A DNA stretch of 64,000 bases from Arthrobacter globiformis (GTDB lineage Bacteria > Actinomycetota > Actinomycetes > Actinomycetales > Micrococcaceae), in NCBI RefSeq assembly GCF_030817195.1, contig NZ_JAUSYZ010000001.1:1178001-1242000 (forward strand). The letters are read 5' to 3'. Shown one piece after another: positions 45,763 to 54,351 of the stretch. How positions within the stretch are numbered: the first letter of the stretch is position 1; every line of letters begins with the position of its first letter. The notes below the pieces were generated by a model, which ran no database searches, was not told the DNA's origin, and saw nothing but the letters and a program-made list of their open reading frames with translations. The position numbers and the translations under genes were made by a program.

Positions 45763-48255
45763 TCACTGCTGCATTTCCTCTGCAGCCTCGATATCGATGA
45801 TCCGGTGGATGGAAAGCACCCGCTCCGTGTCCTTCGCAGGGTCGAAAACACGGACTCGTCCGCCCGCCACGGATACCGGAACGACCGTTTCCAGTTTCGC
45901 ATTCCCCAGGCTGTCCACGACGTTCATCACGACTTTTTGCCTGAGCCGGATGGCTTTGTGCAGGGTCTCCAGTCCCAGCTGGGTTGCCTCCTCGCCGCCG
46001 GCGGGAGCCGGGCGGGCACCGTTGGGGCTGGCGCCGTGCTCCGCATGGCGGCGGAGGACGGCGAGCTGGGCAGCGACGTCCGCGTCGGGAAGGGCGGTTC
46101 GCGGCGCACTGTAGACCGGGCGCCCGGTGACCGTAACGGGCGCGGTGCGGTTGAGGCGTACGACGGCGGATCCGGCCTCTTCGACGGCGGGTGACAGTCC
46201 CAGCCCGCGCAGCACGAGGGCCGTCTGCCGGGGAGAGGCCATGGAGACCAGGACTGTGGGGGCGATCCGGACCAGGCCCAGGGACGAGGCCGCAGCTTCC
46301 CGGCAGAGCTCACTGAGTGCGGCTTCGTCGTCACTCTGGATGAAGCTGGCGGCCGCCCCGACCCGCAGCTTGCCGTGCCTGGCGGCTGTGTCCTCCACGA
46401 GGTACTGCAGCGGCTGCGGCACGGCGGTAGCGGAGTGCCGGCGGAGGAAATCGAGGATGGCTGCAGCGTCCTGGCCCGAGTCCAGCGCGCGCCGGATGGA
46501 CTCCACGGAGAACCGGTACGTCGTGGCCGGGCCCTGCCCTTCGGCGTCGGCCATCCGCTGGAGCTGCTCTGCCAGGTCGGGGGACAGATAGCCGGGCGCT
46601 ACAGCGGTCAGGTCCGCCTGCAGGAGTACGTGGTTGAGGGCTGCAGGCAGGTGTTCGCCGAGGAGGTTCATGGCGTCGTCAGGCGCATCCGCGGCGATGG
46701 CGGCACCCAGCTGGCTGAGGGCACCGGACCCGATCAGCCCCAGCAGTTCCGCCTCGGCAAGGACGCCGCCGATCAGGGAACTGAACCGTCGCGCCATGCG
46801 GGGCTGGGACCACTCGGCGCGCTGCAGCACTGCCTCCGCGTTGAGCACCGGCGCCGCCCCGTCCGGCATCTCCGTTTCGAGCGTCAGCTCCCGCAGTATC
46901 TCCAGGATCCTCTTGCGGACGACAGGTGCATCGGCCCGCTGGGCCTCCGCGGAGAGGGCGTTGATGGTGGCCGCCGGGGCGGCCCGGTGGCTCGCCGGCC
47001 CGCCGGACTGGCCATTGATGGGCTGCCCCACGAGTGACGGGGCCCGCTCGCTCGCCAGCCAGGCGTTGACGAGCCACAGCCACTGTTCCTGCCGCGGCAG
47101 TCCGAGCCATTCCAGCTGGGGCGGCTGCACCCAGCACGAGCTATCCACGTCCAAGCGGATCAGGCCCGCCAGGGCGCTGAGCTCCAGCAGCACGGCGGTG
47201 GTGTGGTGGTCCACGCGGAGCGTCTCGGCGAGCCTCCGCATTTCGCGGATGCCCACGCCGCCGCTCCGCAGGGTGGCCAGGGGCTGGTCCCTGACGGCGT
47301 GCAGCAGTTCACCGGTGAGGCGCAGGGTTTCGGCGATGGCGCCGAGCGCGGCATTGCGGCGGAGCGCGGCAGTGGTGACGCCGAGCGTCGGCGCCGGGGG
47401 CCTGAGGGAGAAGTTGTCGATGATGGCGCCGCCGCGCAGGGAGATGCCCACGCTGTGCGGCAGTTCCACGTGGGCGGCGTCCAGCGGCACCAGCAGGCCC
47501 CGGGCCAACAGCCAGTCGACGGGCCCGACGTCGTGACCTTCAGTTGTGACGGAAGCCTTCCGCTGGGCCTGGGGGACGGCGCCCATGGCCCAGTTACTGA
47601 ACCGTGCCAGCAGTGCAGTCGTCCGTTCCGGGGCGCTGGCGAGGAGCGCGTGCAGCCCCTCTGGGGAAGAGGTCCAGTGCTGCAGCGCCAGCGCTGCCTC
47701 CATCGGGGTGGTGGCGGGCTGCACGGCGGCGCCGCTGCGGTGCAGCTCCGCGACAAGCTGGACAACGCGCTGGGCGAAGGCCGGCTGCAGCCTGACCAGC
47801 TCGGTGTAGCTGCGCCCCAGCCCGGCCGGGTAGATCCCGACGACGTCCTTCAGGCTGCTCACCGGAAGGTAGAAACGCTGCCGCTGGGTGCCGGGTCCCG
47901 CTCCGTGCGGCGGCTCCGCCCGCTGCACGAGGGCCAGGTCATGCAGTGATTGCAGGAGCTGCTCGATGGCCGCCACCGTGGCCCCTGCGATGGACTTCTT
48001 CAGCACCGCGGCCGATGCGCTGTGCCCGGTGTCCGTGTTGGTGCACAGGTGCAGGGTCTCCAGGACCTGCATTTGCGGGCGGTTCAGGCGTTCCAGGGCC
48101 CGCTGCACGCTCACCCGCGCGCTGGCGCGGGCGGCCAGCGCGGGGAAGTCGGGAACGCCGGGGGAGATCAGGTCCGGCCGCGCAGCGAACAGGGCCCGCA
48201 GTGACTCGTCGCTGCGTGCCTCCAGTTCCTTGCTGAGCGCTCGAATGAGGGACAT
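45763..48255 (-). CDS. Helicase-associated protein with XPB/Ssl2-like N-terminal domain (Helicase_C_3)
   Basis: An 830-residue cytoplasmic protein that nearly always neighbours bacterial XPB. It lacks Walker motifs, so it is not itself a helicase. The N-terminal part (SLIRALSKELEARSDESLRALFAARPDLI) is typical. The middle is helical, with winged-helix-like stretches such as 'MQVLETLHL'. The C-terminal 250 residues carry the Helicase_C_3 domain, 'LLQADLTAVAPGYLSPDLAEQLQRMAD', and end in 'AIRLRQKVVMNVVDSLG'. A role as partner or loader of XPB is inferred from the constant gene pairing. ATG 48255 is used, because the upstream 17 codons are in a Pro/Gly stretch without a ribosome binding site. Confidence 0.88.
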   Translation of the reverse strand: MSLIRALSKELEARSDESLRALFAARPDLISPGVPDFPALAARASARVSVQRALERLNRPQMQVLETLHLCTNTDTGHSASAAVLKKSIAGATVAAIEQLLQSLHDLALVQRAEPPHGAGPGTQRQRFYLPVSSLKDVVGIYPAGLGRSYTELVRLQPAFAQRVVQLVAELHRSGAAVQPATTPMEAALALQHWTSSPEGLHALLASAPERTTALLARFSNWAMGAVPQAQRKASVTTEGHDVGPVDWLLARGLLVPLDAAHVELPHSVGISLRGGAIIDNFSLRPPAPTLGVTTAALRRNAALGAIAETLRLTGELLHAVRDQPLATLRSGGVGIREMRRLAETLRVDHHTTAVLLELSALAGLIRLDVDSSCWVQPPQLEWLGLPRQEQWLWLVNAWLASERAPSLVGQPINGQSGGPASHRAAPAATINALSAEAQRADAPVVRKRILEILRELTLETEMPDGAAPVLNAEAVLQRAEWSQPRMARRFSSLIGGVLAEAELLGLIGSGALSQLGAAIAADAPDDAMNLLGEHLPAALNHVLLQADLTAVAPGYLSPDLAEQLQRMADAEGQGPATTYRFSVESIRRALDSGQDAAAILDFLRRHSATAVPQPLQYLVEDTAARHGKLRVGAAASFIQSDDEAALSELCREAAASSLGLVRIAPTVLVSMASPRQTALVLRGLGLSPAVEEAGSAVVRLNRTAPVTVTGRPVYSAPRTALPDADVAAQLAVLRRHAEHGASPNGARPAPAGGEEATQLGLETLHKAIRLRQKVVMNVVDSLGNAKLETVVPVSVAGGRVRVFDPAKDTERVLSIHRIIDIEAAEEMQQ

Positions 48256-48265
48256 CAGTCCAACG

Positions 48266-48499
48266 TTACCGCCCGCCGGGGCTTCCTGCCCGGCGGCGGG
48301 CGGCAACGCCGTCGACCACCAGCACGAGCATCAGCAGGAAGGCCGCCGGAAGGCCGTAAAGCGCCGTTGATGTGATCCACTGCGTCGCGGCCTGGCCCGC
48401 AGCGGCCAGCGCCATGACCGCCCCGACGGCTGCAAGGGACAAAACTGCAAGGAGCACTGCGGTGGCCATCAGTGGCCGCCGGAAACGCGCGGATGTCAT
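48266..48499 (-). CDS. Small two-helix membrane protein
   Basis: A 77-residue protein with two hydrophobic helices, LMATAVLLAVLSLAAVGAVM and YGLPAAFLLMLVLVVDGVA, separated by a short polar loop and ended by an Arg-rich tail. ATG 48499 (MTSARFRRPL) starts it. The stop is 10 bases before the helicase-associated gene, so it is probably the first gene of that operon. I do not recognise a family. Confidence 0.6.
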   Translation of the reverse strand: MTSARFRRPLMATAVLLAVLSLAAVGAVMALAAAGQAATQWITSTALYGLPAAFLLMLVLVVDGVAARRRAGSPGGR

Positions 48500-48682
48500 G
48501 GACGTAACGCTAACAGCAGCGCCGCGGCCGCGCCTCAAAGCGGGATTAGCCTGCCAGTCAGGATAACCTTGAAGGAACAGACCAACATGGACCAGGCAGT
48601 CATACCCTGAACCCGCACATCAGTGTGGATGCGGTGACCGCTGGCCATGTCCCAGAACGTCAGAACGAAGAAGGTTGATTAG

Positions 48683-49066
48683 GTGCCTACCGGCAAGGTC
48701 AAGTGGTACGACAAGGACAAAGGTTTCGGATTCCTCGCGGGCGAGGACGGGCAGGAAGTGTTCCTTCCCAAGTCCGCGTTGCCCGCCGGAGTTTCTGAAC
48801 TGAAGGCCGGCACCCGGGTTGAGTTCGGCGTCGCGGACGGACGCAAGGGCGCCCAGGCCCTTGGCCTGCGCGTCCTCGAAAAGACGCCGTCCATCGCCAA
48901 GGCCAAGCGCCCCAGCGCGAGGGATCTTGCCCCGCTGGTGCAGGACCTGGTGACGGTTCTGGACAACCTGTCCGGCACGCTGTCGTCCGGCAAGTACCCG
49001 GATGGCAACAAGGGCAAGGCCATTGCCGCTGCCCTGCGTAAGGTTGCCGACGAGCTGGACGCCTAG
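48683..49066 (+). CDS. Cold-shock domain protein with C-terminal extension
   Basis: A 127-residue protein. Residues 1-65 are a cold-shock domain (GKVKWYDKDKGFGFLAGEDG with RNP1 KGFGFL, then QEVFLPKSAL as a divergent RNP2). The remaining 60 residues form helices ('SARDLAPLVQDLVTVLDNLSGTL', 'KGKAIAAALRKVADEL'), unlike plain CspA. RNA binding is likely. GTG 48683 follows AAGAAGG. It is eight bases before the DUF3027 gene and co-transcribed with it, a conserved actinobacterial pair. Confidence 0.9.
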   Translation: MPTGKVKWYDKDKGFGFLAGEDGQEVFLPKSALPAGVSELKAGTRVEFGVADGRKGAQALGLRVLEKTPSIAKAKRPSARDLAPLVQDLVTVLDNLSGTLSSGKYPDGNKGKAIAAALRKVADELDA

Positions 49067-49074
49067 GCCTCCCG

Positions 49075-49686
49075 ATGAACCCGGAACCTGAACAGGCCGA
49101 ATCCAAGGTGGAACCCAAGGCACCCAAGCGGGGCGCCGGTGTCCCGGCGTGGCGGACGGGAAAACCTGACGCCGTGCTGGCCGCTGCCGTGGACACCGCC
49201 CGGACCGCCATCGAAGGCATTGCGAAGGCATCCGAAATCGGGAACCACCTGGCCGCCCGCACCGAGGGCGACCGCGTGGTCACGCACCTTTTTGAATCGC
49301 GGCTGCCGGGGTACATCGGCTGGCAGTGGTATGCCGTCCTGACCCGGAACTCCCGCTCCAAGGTGATCACGGTCAACGAGCTAGGCCTGCTTCCCTCGGA
49401 AGACTCAATCCTCGCCCCGGAGTGGGTGCCGTGGGCCGAGCGCGTGCGCCCCGAGGACGCCCAGGAGCAGGACGCGGAAGACGCCCAGGACGACGCTCCT
49501 GCTGAAGACGGGACTGCCGACGGCGCTCCGGGTGGGACGGCCGCGGGCGCCGAAGCCGACGCTGAAACAGAATCCGACGCCGAAACAGAGTCCGGAGACA
49601 AAACTGAACCGGGCGCCGATGCGGCCTCCGCTGACGAGGCTGAAACCGGTGGCCAGACAGAAACTCACGGCCAGGACCAGGACTGA
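49075..49686 (+). CDS. DUF3027 family protein
   Basis: A 203-residue actinobacterial protein. The conserved core (about residues 30-125) includes 'AVDTARTAIEGIA', 'GNHLAARTEGDRVVTHLFESRLPGYIGWQWYAVLTR' and 'VTVNELGLLPSEDSILAPEWVPWAERVRPED'. The last 75 residues are acidic and disordered, with repeated AETESDAETES-type units. Its function is unknown. ATG 49075 follows the cold-shock gene by eight bases without a clear ribosome binding site, so it is probably coupled to it. A strong terminator follows. Confidence 0.88.
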   Translation: MNPEPEQAESKVEPKAPKRGAGVPAWRTGKPDAVLAAAVDTARTAIEGIAKASEIGNHLAARTEGDRVVTHLFESRLPGYIGWQWYAVLTRNSRSKVITVNELGLLPSEDSILAPEWVPWAERVRPEDAQEQDAEDAQDDAPAEDGTADGAPGGTAAGAEADAETESDAETESGDKTEPGADAASADEAETGGQTETHGQDQD

Positions 49687-49716
49687 TCACACCGCCGGAT
49701 CATCCGGGACATAATG

Positions 49717-49757
49717 CGAAATGCCCCCGCTACCTCGTAGGTAGCGGGGGCATTTCG
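49717..49757. terminator. Bidirectional terminator between the DUF3027 gene and serC
   Basis: CGAAATGCCCCCGCTACC and GGTAGCGGGGGCATTTCG form an 18-bp perfect stem with a TCGTA loop between convergent genes. Confidence 0.92.
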
Positions 49758-49780
49758 CCGTCACCAGTGATTCAGCCTGG

Positions 49781-50911
49781 CTACTTCTTCAGCTCGCCCA
49801 CCACGTAGTCGATGCACTCGAGCAGGGCGGAGACATCGGATGGTTCGATGGCCACGAAGGTGGCGATGCGCAGCTGGTTGCGTCCCAGCTTCCGGTAGGG
49901 CTCGGTGTCCACTATGCCGTTGGCGCGGAGCACCTTGGCAATGGCGGCGGCGTCGATCGAGTCGTCGAAGTCGATGGTGGCAATGACGTTGGAACGCTCG
50001 GCGGCATTGGCAACGAACGGTGTGGCGAATTCGGAGGCTTCCGCCCACTTGTAGATGCGTCCGGCCGAGTCGGCCGTGCGTCCGGCGGCGAAGTCCAGGC
50101 CACCGTTGGCATTCAGCCACTGCACCTGGGCATCCAGCGTGACGAGCGTGGCCAGCGACGGGGTGTTGTACGTCTGGTTCAGCCTGGAGTTGTCGATGGC
50201 GGTCTTCAGATCCAGGAAGTCCGGGATCCAGCGCCCGCTCGCCTTGACGCGCTCGGCCCGCTCCAGCGCTGCCGGGGAGAAGAGGCCCAGCCACAGCCCG
50301 CCGTCGGAGGCGAAGTTCTTCTGCGGTGCGAAGTAGTAGACATCCGTCTGGGCCACGTCGACGTCAAGGCCACCGGCAGCCGAGGTTGCGTCCACCAGCA
50401 CCAGCGCGCCCTCGTCGGCGCCATTCACCCGCTGGACGGGCGCGGCAACACCCGTTGAGGTCTCGTTCTGCGGCCAGGCGTAAACGTCAACGCCCGCCTC
50501 GGCCTTGGGGGCGGGGCAGGTGCCGGGCTCGGACTTGATGACGGAGGATTCGGCAAGGAACGGCGCCTTGTTGGTGGCCGCGGCAAACTTGGACCCGAAT
50601 TCGCCGAAGGACAGGTGTTGTGCCTTCTCTTCCACCAGGCCGAAGCTGGCGACGTCCCAGAACGCGGTGGAACCGCCGACGCCCAGGACCACTTCGTAGC
50701 CTTCGGGGGCACGGAAGAAGGTGCTGAGGCCTTCGCGGACGGAGCCAACGAGGTTCTTCACCGGGGCCTGGCGGTGCGAGGTGCCAAGGAGCGTCGTGGC
50801 GGCTGCGGAGAGTGCCTCGATCTGCTCCGGCCTGACTTTGGAAGGACCGGCGCCGAACCGTCCGTCCTTGGGCAGGAGGTTTGCGGGAATAGTGATGCTG
50901 GTGTCGCTCAC
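49781..50911 (-). CDS. serC: Phosphoserine aminotransferase
   Basis: A 376-residue PLP enzyme of serine biosynthesis: 3-phosphohydroxypyruvate plus glutamate give phosphoserine. The PLP lysine is K198 in YYFAPQKNFASDGGLW. Other marks are 'FGAGPSKVRPEQIEAL', 'TSHRQAPVKNLVG', 'GGSTAFWDVASFGLV' and 'NTPSLATLVTLDAQVQWL'. It belongs to the actinobacterial SerC branch. GTG 50911 (VSDTSITIPANLL) has GGAG five bases upstream; ATG 50932 has no ribosome binding site. The gene is single and divergent from the DtxR regulator. Confidence 0.94.
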   Translation of the reverse strand: MSDTSITIPANLLPKDGRFGAGPSKVRPEQIEALSAAATTLLGTSHRQAPVKNLVGSVREGLSTFFRAPEGYEVVLGVGGSTAFWDVASFGLVEEKAQHLSFGEFGSKFAAATNKAPFLAESSVIKSEPGTCPAPKAEAGVDVYAWPQNETSTGVAAPVQRVNGADEGALVLVDATSAAGGLDVDVAQTDVYYFAPQKNFASDGGLWLGLFSPAALERAERVKASGRWIPDFLDLKTAIDNSRLNQTYNTPSLATLVTLDAQVQWLNANGGLDFAAGRTADSAGRIYKWAEASEFATPFVANAAERSNVIATIDFDDSIDAAAIAKVLRANGIVDTEPYRKLGRNQLRIATFVAIEPSDVSALLECIDYVVGELKK

Positions 50912-51258
50912 AGTGGCTCCAATTTTCGGCATGGAAGTGCGGTTCGGCTGGGTCGGGGCGATGGCCGGCAGGCTACCTTGACCGCCACGAAGACCCTCCT
51001 TATTCTGCCCGAAGCGCGGATACCGGAGGAACACGCCCCCGTCATAGTCCAGTCACTGAGACAGTGCCCGCCGTCCGCCCTGCGAATTATCCGGACTAAT
51101 TCAAAATAGGCTAAGCTGGCACTGGACGTACGGGCAGACAGCCGGTGCTGCGCCGCCGTCGGATATGCGACCGCCGCTGCAGCTTGCCGGATCCCGGTGC
51201 GGCGGGCCCGCGGTACGGTGGGACGGACACAAATACTGTGCTCGAGGAGCTGAGCTGA

Positions 51259-51954
51259 ATGACGGATCTGATCGACACCACGGAGATGTACCTTCGCACC
51301 ATCCTGGAGCTGGAGGAAGAGAACATCGTGGCGCTTCGGGCACGCATCGCCGAACGCCTCCGCCACTCGGGCCCCACCGTTTCGCAGACCATTGGCAGGA
51401 TGGAGCGCGACGGCCTCGTCGTCGTCTCCAATGACCGCCACCTTGAACTGACCGAAGTGGGCCGGAAACGGGCCACCGAGGTGATGCGCAAGCACCGGCT
51501 CGCCGAACGCCTCCTCGCCGACGTCATCGGCCTCGACTGGGCTTACGTGCACGACGAGGCCTGCCGGTGGGAGCACGTCATGAGCGAACGGGTGGAGCGC
51601 AGGATTTACGAATTGCTCGACCACCCCACCGAGTCGCCGTATGGCAACCCGATCCCCGGCCTGGCAGCACTGGGCGGGCCGCCTGCCCGCCCCTTCACCG
51701 ACGGTGTGGTGAGCCTGCTCGACGCCATGGCCGGCTACGGCCCGGAATCCCAGGTCACCGTCAGCCGCCTGGCAGAACCCATCCAGGTGGAGCCGGAGCT
51801 GCTGCTCCAGCTGGATGAAGGCGGGATCCGGCCCGGCGCCGCCGTCTCGCTGGAGCGTGTGGGGGAATACATCTCGGTCCGCGTCCCCGGCTTCGAAGGT
51901 GCCCTTGAGCTGCCGCCGGAAGTTGCTGCGCACGTGTTCGTGCGCGTCGGCTGA
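51259..51954 (+). CDS. DtxR/IdeR-family metal-dependent repressor
   Basis: A 231-residue iron-dependent repressor. The N-terminal winged helix ('IVALRARIAERLRHSGPTVSQTIGRMERDGLV') is followed by a dimer/metal domain and a C-terminal SH3-like domain ('GAAVSLERVGEYISVRVPG'). All metal ligands of C. diphtheriae DtxR occur at the same numbers: M10, C102, E105 and H106 for the primary site, and H79, E83 and H98 for the ancillary site. Iron rather than manganese control is therefore likely. GAGGAG lies eight bases before ATG 51259. The iron box at 34543 is its probable target within the window. The gene stands alone. Confidence 0.94.
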   Translation: MTDLIDTTEMYLRTILELEEENIVALRARIAERLRHSGPTVSQTIGRMERDGLVVVSNDRHLELTEVGRKRATEVMRKHRLAERLLADVIGLDWAYVHDEACRWEHVMSERVERRIYELLDHPTESPYGNPIPGLAALGGPPARPFTDGVVSLLDAMAGYGPESQVTVSRLAEPIQVEPELLLQLDEGGIRPGAAVSLERVGEYISVRVPGFEGALELPPEVAAHVFVRVG

Positions 51955-52104
51955 CTTCCGAACGGCCCCTCGGGGCGGATGCCGCATCTGTCTGACATCT
52001 GCAGGCAGGATGACCTACCACTTTTGCACAGTGTATATAACGGAATTATTACTGTGCCCTTTAATCGCCTATAGTTAAACGGCAACGCCGATACACAAGC
52101 GTTA

Positions 52105-52335
52105 CCTGATCTGGAGCCGAACCCTGCCAGCAGATCAGCAGCACGAGTCACCCACTGGCAGGGGCGGGGGAACCACAACCGGCTGTTTCTACAGCCTTGG
52201 GGTGAAGTCCGCAGCAGCAAGTCTCTTCCGCAGAAGGAATCCTCTTGGGATACCCCTGTGCCGGAATGGCTTGTTACGGCGGACCGGGTCCGAACTCTCT
52301 GACCCGAATCCGACAGCTAACTTCGCAGGCTATCC
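52105..52335 (+). ncRNA. c-di-AMP riboswitch (ydaO-yuaA type) upstream of the M23 peptidase gene
   Basis: Conserved blocks are CTGGCAGGGGCGGGGGAACC, GCCTTGGGGTGAAGTCCGC and the 3' part GACCCGAATCCGACAGCTAA followed by CTTCGCAGGC. In actinobacteria this riboswitch commonly precedes wall hydrolases and shuts them off when c-di-AMP is high. It ends 16 bases before the start codon. Confidence 0.9.
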
Positions 52336-52351
52336 AGAGAGGAAACAGTAC

Positions 52352-53182
52352 TTGTCCATGCAGAATGCCCGGGGCCGCCGCCGCGCGTCCGGTCCCGCTC
52401 CGGAGCCGCGCCTCGCGGAGGCCATTGCCGCGGACCGTCCCCGGGACGCCCAGCGTGAAGCGCGCCGTCGCCGCCGGGGTCCGTTCCGGCAGGTTACGGA
52501 TTTCGCCTCGGCCAGTGGCGTTGGGCAGAAAGCCGGCGTAGCCCTTGCGGCCACAGGCCTGCTGCTGACTGTTACCGTCCCCGCCACCAGCCCTGTCCTC
52601 GCTGCCGGAGAGCAGCAGGGAGAGGCGTCGGCGTCCGCTGCCGCACCTGCCCAGCCAAAGGTCTCGGCTGAAGCGGCGGCAAAGATCGACTTCAGCCGCA
52701 CGTCCGTCTCCACCACCGGTGACCCGGACGGAAAGCTCAAGCAACTCCTGAGTGCCCAGTCGGCCGGCAGCATCAGCCGTTCGGCCTCGGTGGGCACCTT
52801 GGGCGGGCCGCTGACTACGCTGGTCAAGTCCTCGCCGTTCGGTTACCGGGTCAGCCCGATCACCGGCGGCGCCGGCGAGTTCCACCGCGGGCAGGACTTT
52901 GCCGCCCAGTGCGGCACCGAGGTGCTGGCCGCAGCCAGCGGCAAGGTGACGTTCTCGGGGTGGCATCCGTACGGGGGAGGCAACCGCGTGGTGATCGATC
53001 ACGGCAACGGCCTGGAGACCACGTACAACCACCTGTCGTCCTCCAGCGTCCAGGTTGGCCAGAAGGTCACCCGCGGCGAAGTGATCGCCCTCAGCGGGAC
53101 CACAGGCGCCTCCACGGGCTGCCACCTCCACTTCGAGGTGATGGTCAACGGGGACGTCGTTGATCCCACCGGCTGGCTCTGA
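52352..53182 (+). CDS. Secreted M23 family metallopeptidase (peptidoglycan hydrolase)
   Basis: A 276-residue exported protein. A long basic N-terminus (about 60 residues rich in Arg) precedes a hydrophobic segment (VGQKAGVALAATGLLLTVTVPA) ending near VLAA. The C-terminal 125 residues are an LytM/M23 zinc peptidase: HxxxD in FHRGQDFAAQCG and HLHFEVMVNG. It should cut cross-bridges of peptidoglycan. TTG 52352 is chosen because AGGA lies eight bases upstream; ATG 52358, two codons later, would be 14 bases away. A c-di-AMP riboswitch controls it. Confidence 0.9.
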   Translation: MSMQNARGRRRASGPAPEPRLAEAIAADRPRDAQREARRRRRGPFRQVTDFASASGVGQKAGVALAATGLLLTVTVPATSPVLAAGEQQGEASASAAAPAQPKVSAEAAAKIDFSRTSVSTTGDPDGKLKQLLSAQSAGSISRSASVGTLGGPLTTLVKSSPFGYRVSPITGGAGEFHRGQDFAAQCGTEVLAAASGKVTFSGWHPYGGGNRVVIDHGNGLETTYNHLSSSSVQVGQKVTRGEVIALSGTTGASTGCHLHFEVMVNGDVVDPTGWL

Positions 53183-53299
53183 GCCAAGCCGAGTGAGCAC
53201 TCTCATTCCTGTGACACGCCGTGACCTGAATGTGACATTGGCTCCGAACTGCTGTACCGTCTAAACCGCGTCAACTTTTCCGAAGTTGACGCTCTTGAG

Positions 53300-53480
53300 T
53301 GGATTGCCTAACTCTGCCACCGCTCAAGGTCCGTTCGCATTACATCGTCTGGCAGGGGCGGGGGAACCAATTTTGGTCTTCGCAAGAAGGCCTTGGGGTT
53401 AAGTCGCAATGCTTCCCAGGAAGCGGAGCGGCCGGGTGACTCCCATCCGAATCCGACAGCTCACCTCGCAGGCATTGGGA
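53300..53480 (+). ncRNA. c-di-AMP riboswitch (ydaO-yuaA type) upstream of the NlpC/P60 gene
   Basis: It has the same conserved blocks as the copy at 52105: CTGGCAGGGGCGGGGGAACC, GGCCTTGGGGTTAAGTCGC and CATCCGAATCCGACAGCTCA followed by CCTCGCAGGC. It ends 12 bases before the GTG start. The middle part is shorter than in the first copy. Confidence 0.9.
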
Positions 53481-53492
53481 GAGGCTACCTTC

Positions 53493-54251
53493 GTGTCTTC
53501 ACGCCACAATGCCGCGCGCCACCGCGCGCACACGGTTCGTATGAACCCGTTGGACTCCGTGTCCAAGGCGGTTAGCGCCAATGCCGGCACAGTAGGTCGC
53601 CAGGCAGCTGTTATCGCAGCTGCTTCAGGACTCATCCTGAGTGTTGGCATGCCTGCCAACGCAGCCGACGCCAACATTGGTGTTTCCGCCTCCTCGGAGA
53701 CCGGATCCCAGGCGGCGCAGCTTGCTGTGACCGCCGCACCCACCGCCACTGTCTCCTTCGAGCGTCCTGCCGTCACCACGGTGGCAGCCCCGGTCGCCGA
53801 AAGCATCGCTCCCCAGTCGAACGATGAGAGCCAGACGGCCGATGCAGGCCAGACCGGCAGCGAGATCGCAGGTGCGGCCCTGGCCGTCACCGCCAAGTCC
53901 ACCGATGGTGCGGCCTCCGCCGCAGCTTCCGGGCTGGCTGCAATCGCGTACACCGGCATCGGCAGCCCCTACGTCTGGGGCGGCACCACGCCCAGCGGCT
54001 GGGACTGCTCCGGCTTTACCCAGTGGGTTTACGCTCAGGCAGGCATCAGCATTCCCCGCGTCAACGCGTGGAACGCCATGAAGCCCACCTCCACGCCTGC
54101 TCCCGGCGACCTGGTCATGCAGAACGGCGGCGCCCACGTGGGCATCTACGTCGGCAACGGCATGATGATCAGCGCGCTGAACCCCTCGCAGGGCACTCTC
54201 CTGCACGCGGTGTCCGCAACGGGCACGTCCGCTTTTTACACCCTTCGCTAA
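53493..54251 (+). CDS. Secreted NlpC/P60 (C40) endopeptidase
   Basis: A 252-residue exported wall hydrolase. An about 35-residue basic N-terminus precedes an Ala-rich hydrophobic segment with the motif VGRQAAVIAAASGL and ends near ANAA. A linker of about 100 residues follows. The C-terminal NlpC/P60 domain has the nucleophile in GWDCSGFTQWVY, the His in GGAHVGIYVGNG, and SPYVWGGTTPSG. Such enzymes cut D-Glu to diamino-acid bonds in the stem peptide. GTG 53493 has GAGAGG eight bases upstream. It is controlled by the second c-di-AMP riboswitch. Confidence 0.92.
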   Translation: MSSRHNAARHRAHTVRMNPLDSVSKAVSANAGTVGRQAAVIAAASGLILSVGMPANAADANIGVSASSETGSQAAQLAVTAAPTATVSFERPAVTTVAAPVAESIAPQSNDESQTADAGQTGSEIAGAALAVTAKSTDGAASAAASGLAAIAYTGIGSPYVWGGTTPSGWDCSGFTQWVYAQAGISIPRVNAWNAMKPTSTPAPGDLVMQNGGAHVGIYVGNGMMISALNPSQGTLLHAVSATGTSAFYTLR

Positions 54252-54351
54252 GAATCCGATTCGAGGCGGGCCGGCTTACCCCCAAGATGCCGGCGCGTCG
54301 ATCACCCATGGCCTGCTACCGCGGACCGTGGAACACGAAAGAGAGAAATTA

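Noticed and set aside
51093..51112. Possible iron box (AATAGGCTAAGCT) upstream of the DtxR-family gene
   Set aside because: Only about 12 of 19 positions match the DtxR consensus and symmetry is poor, in contrast to the 15/19 site at 34543.
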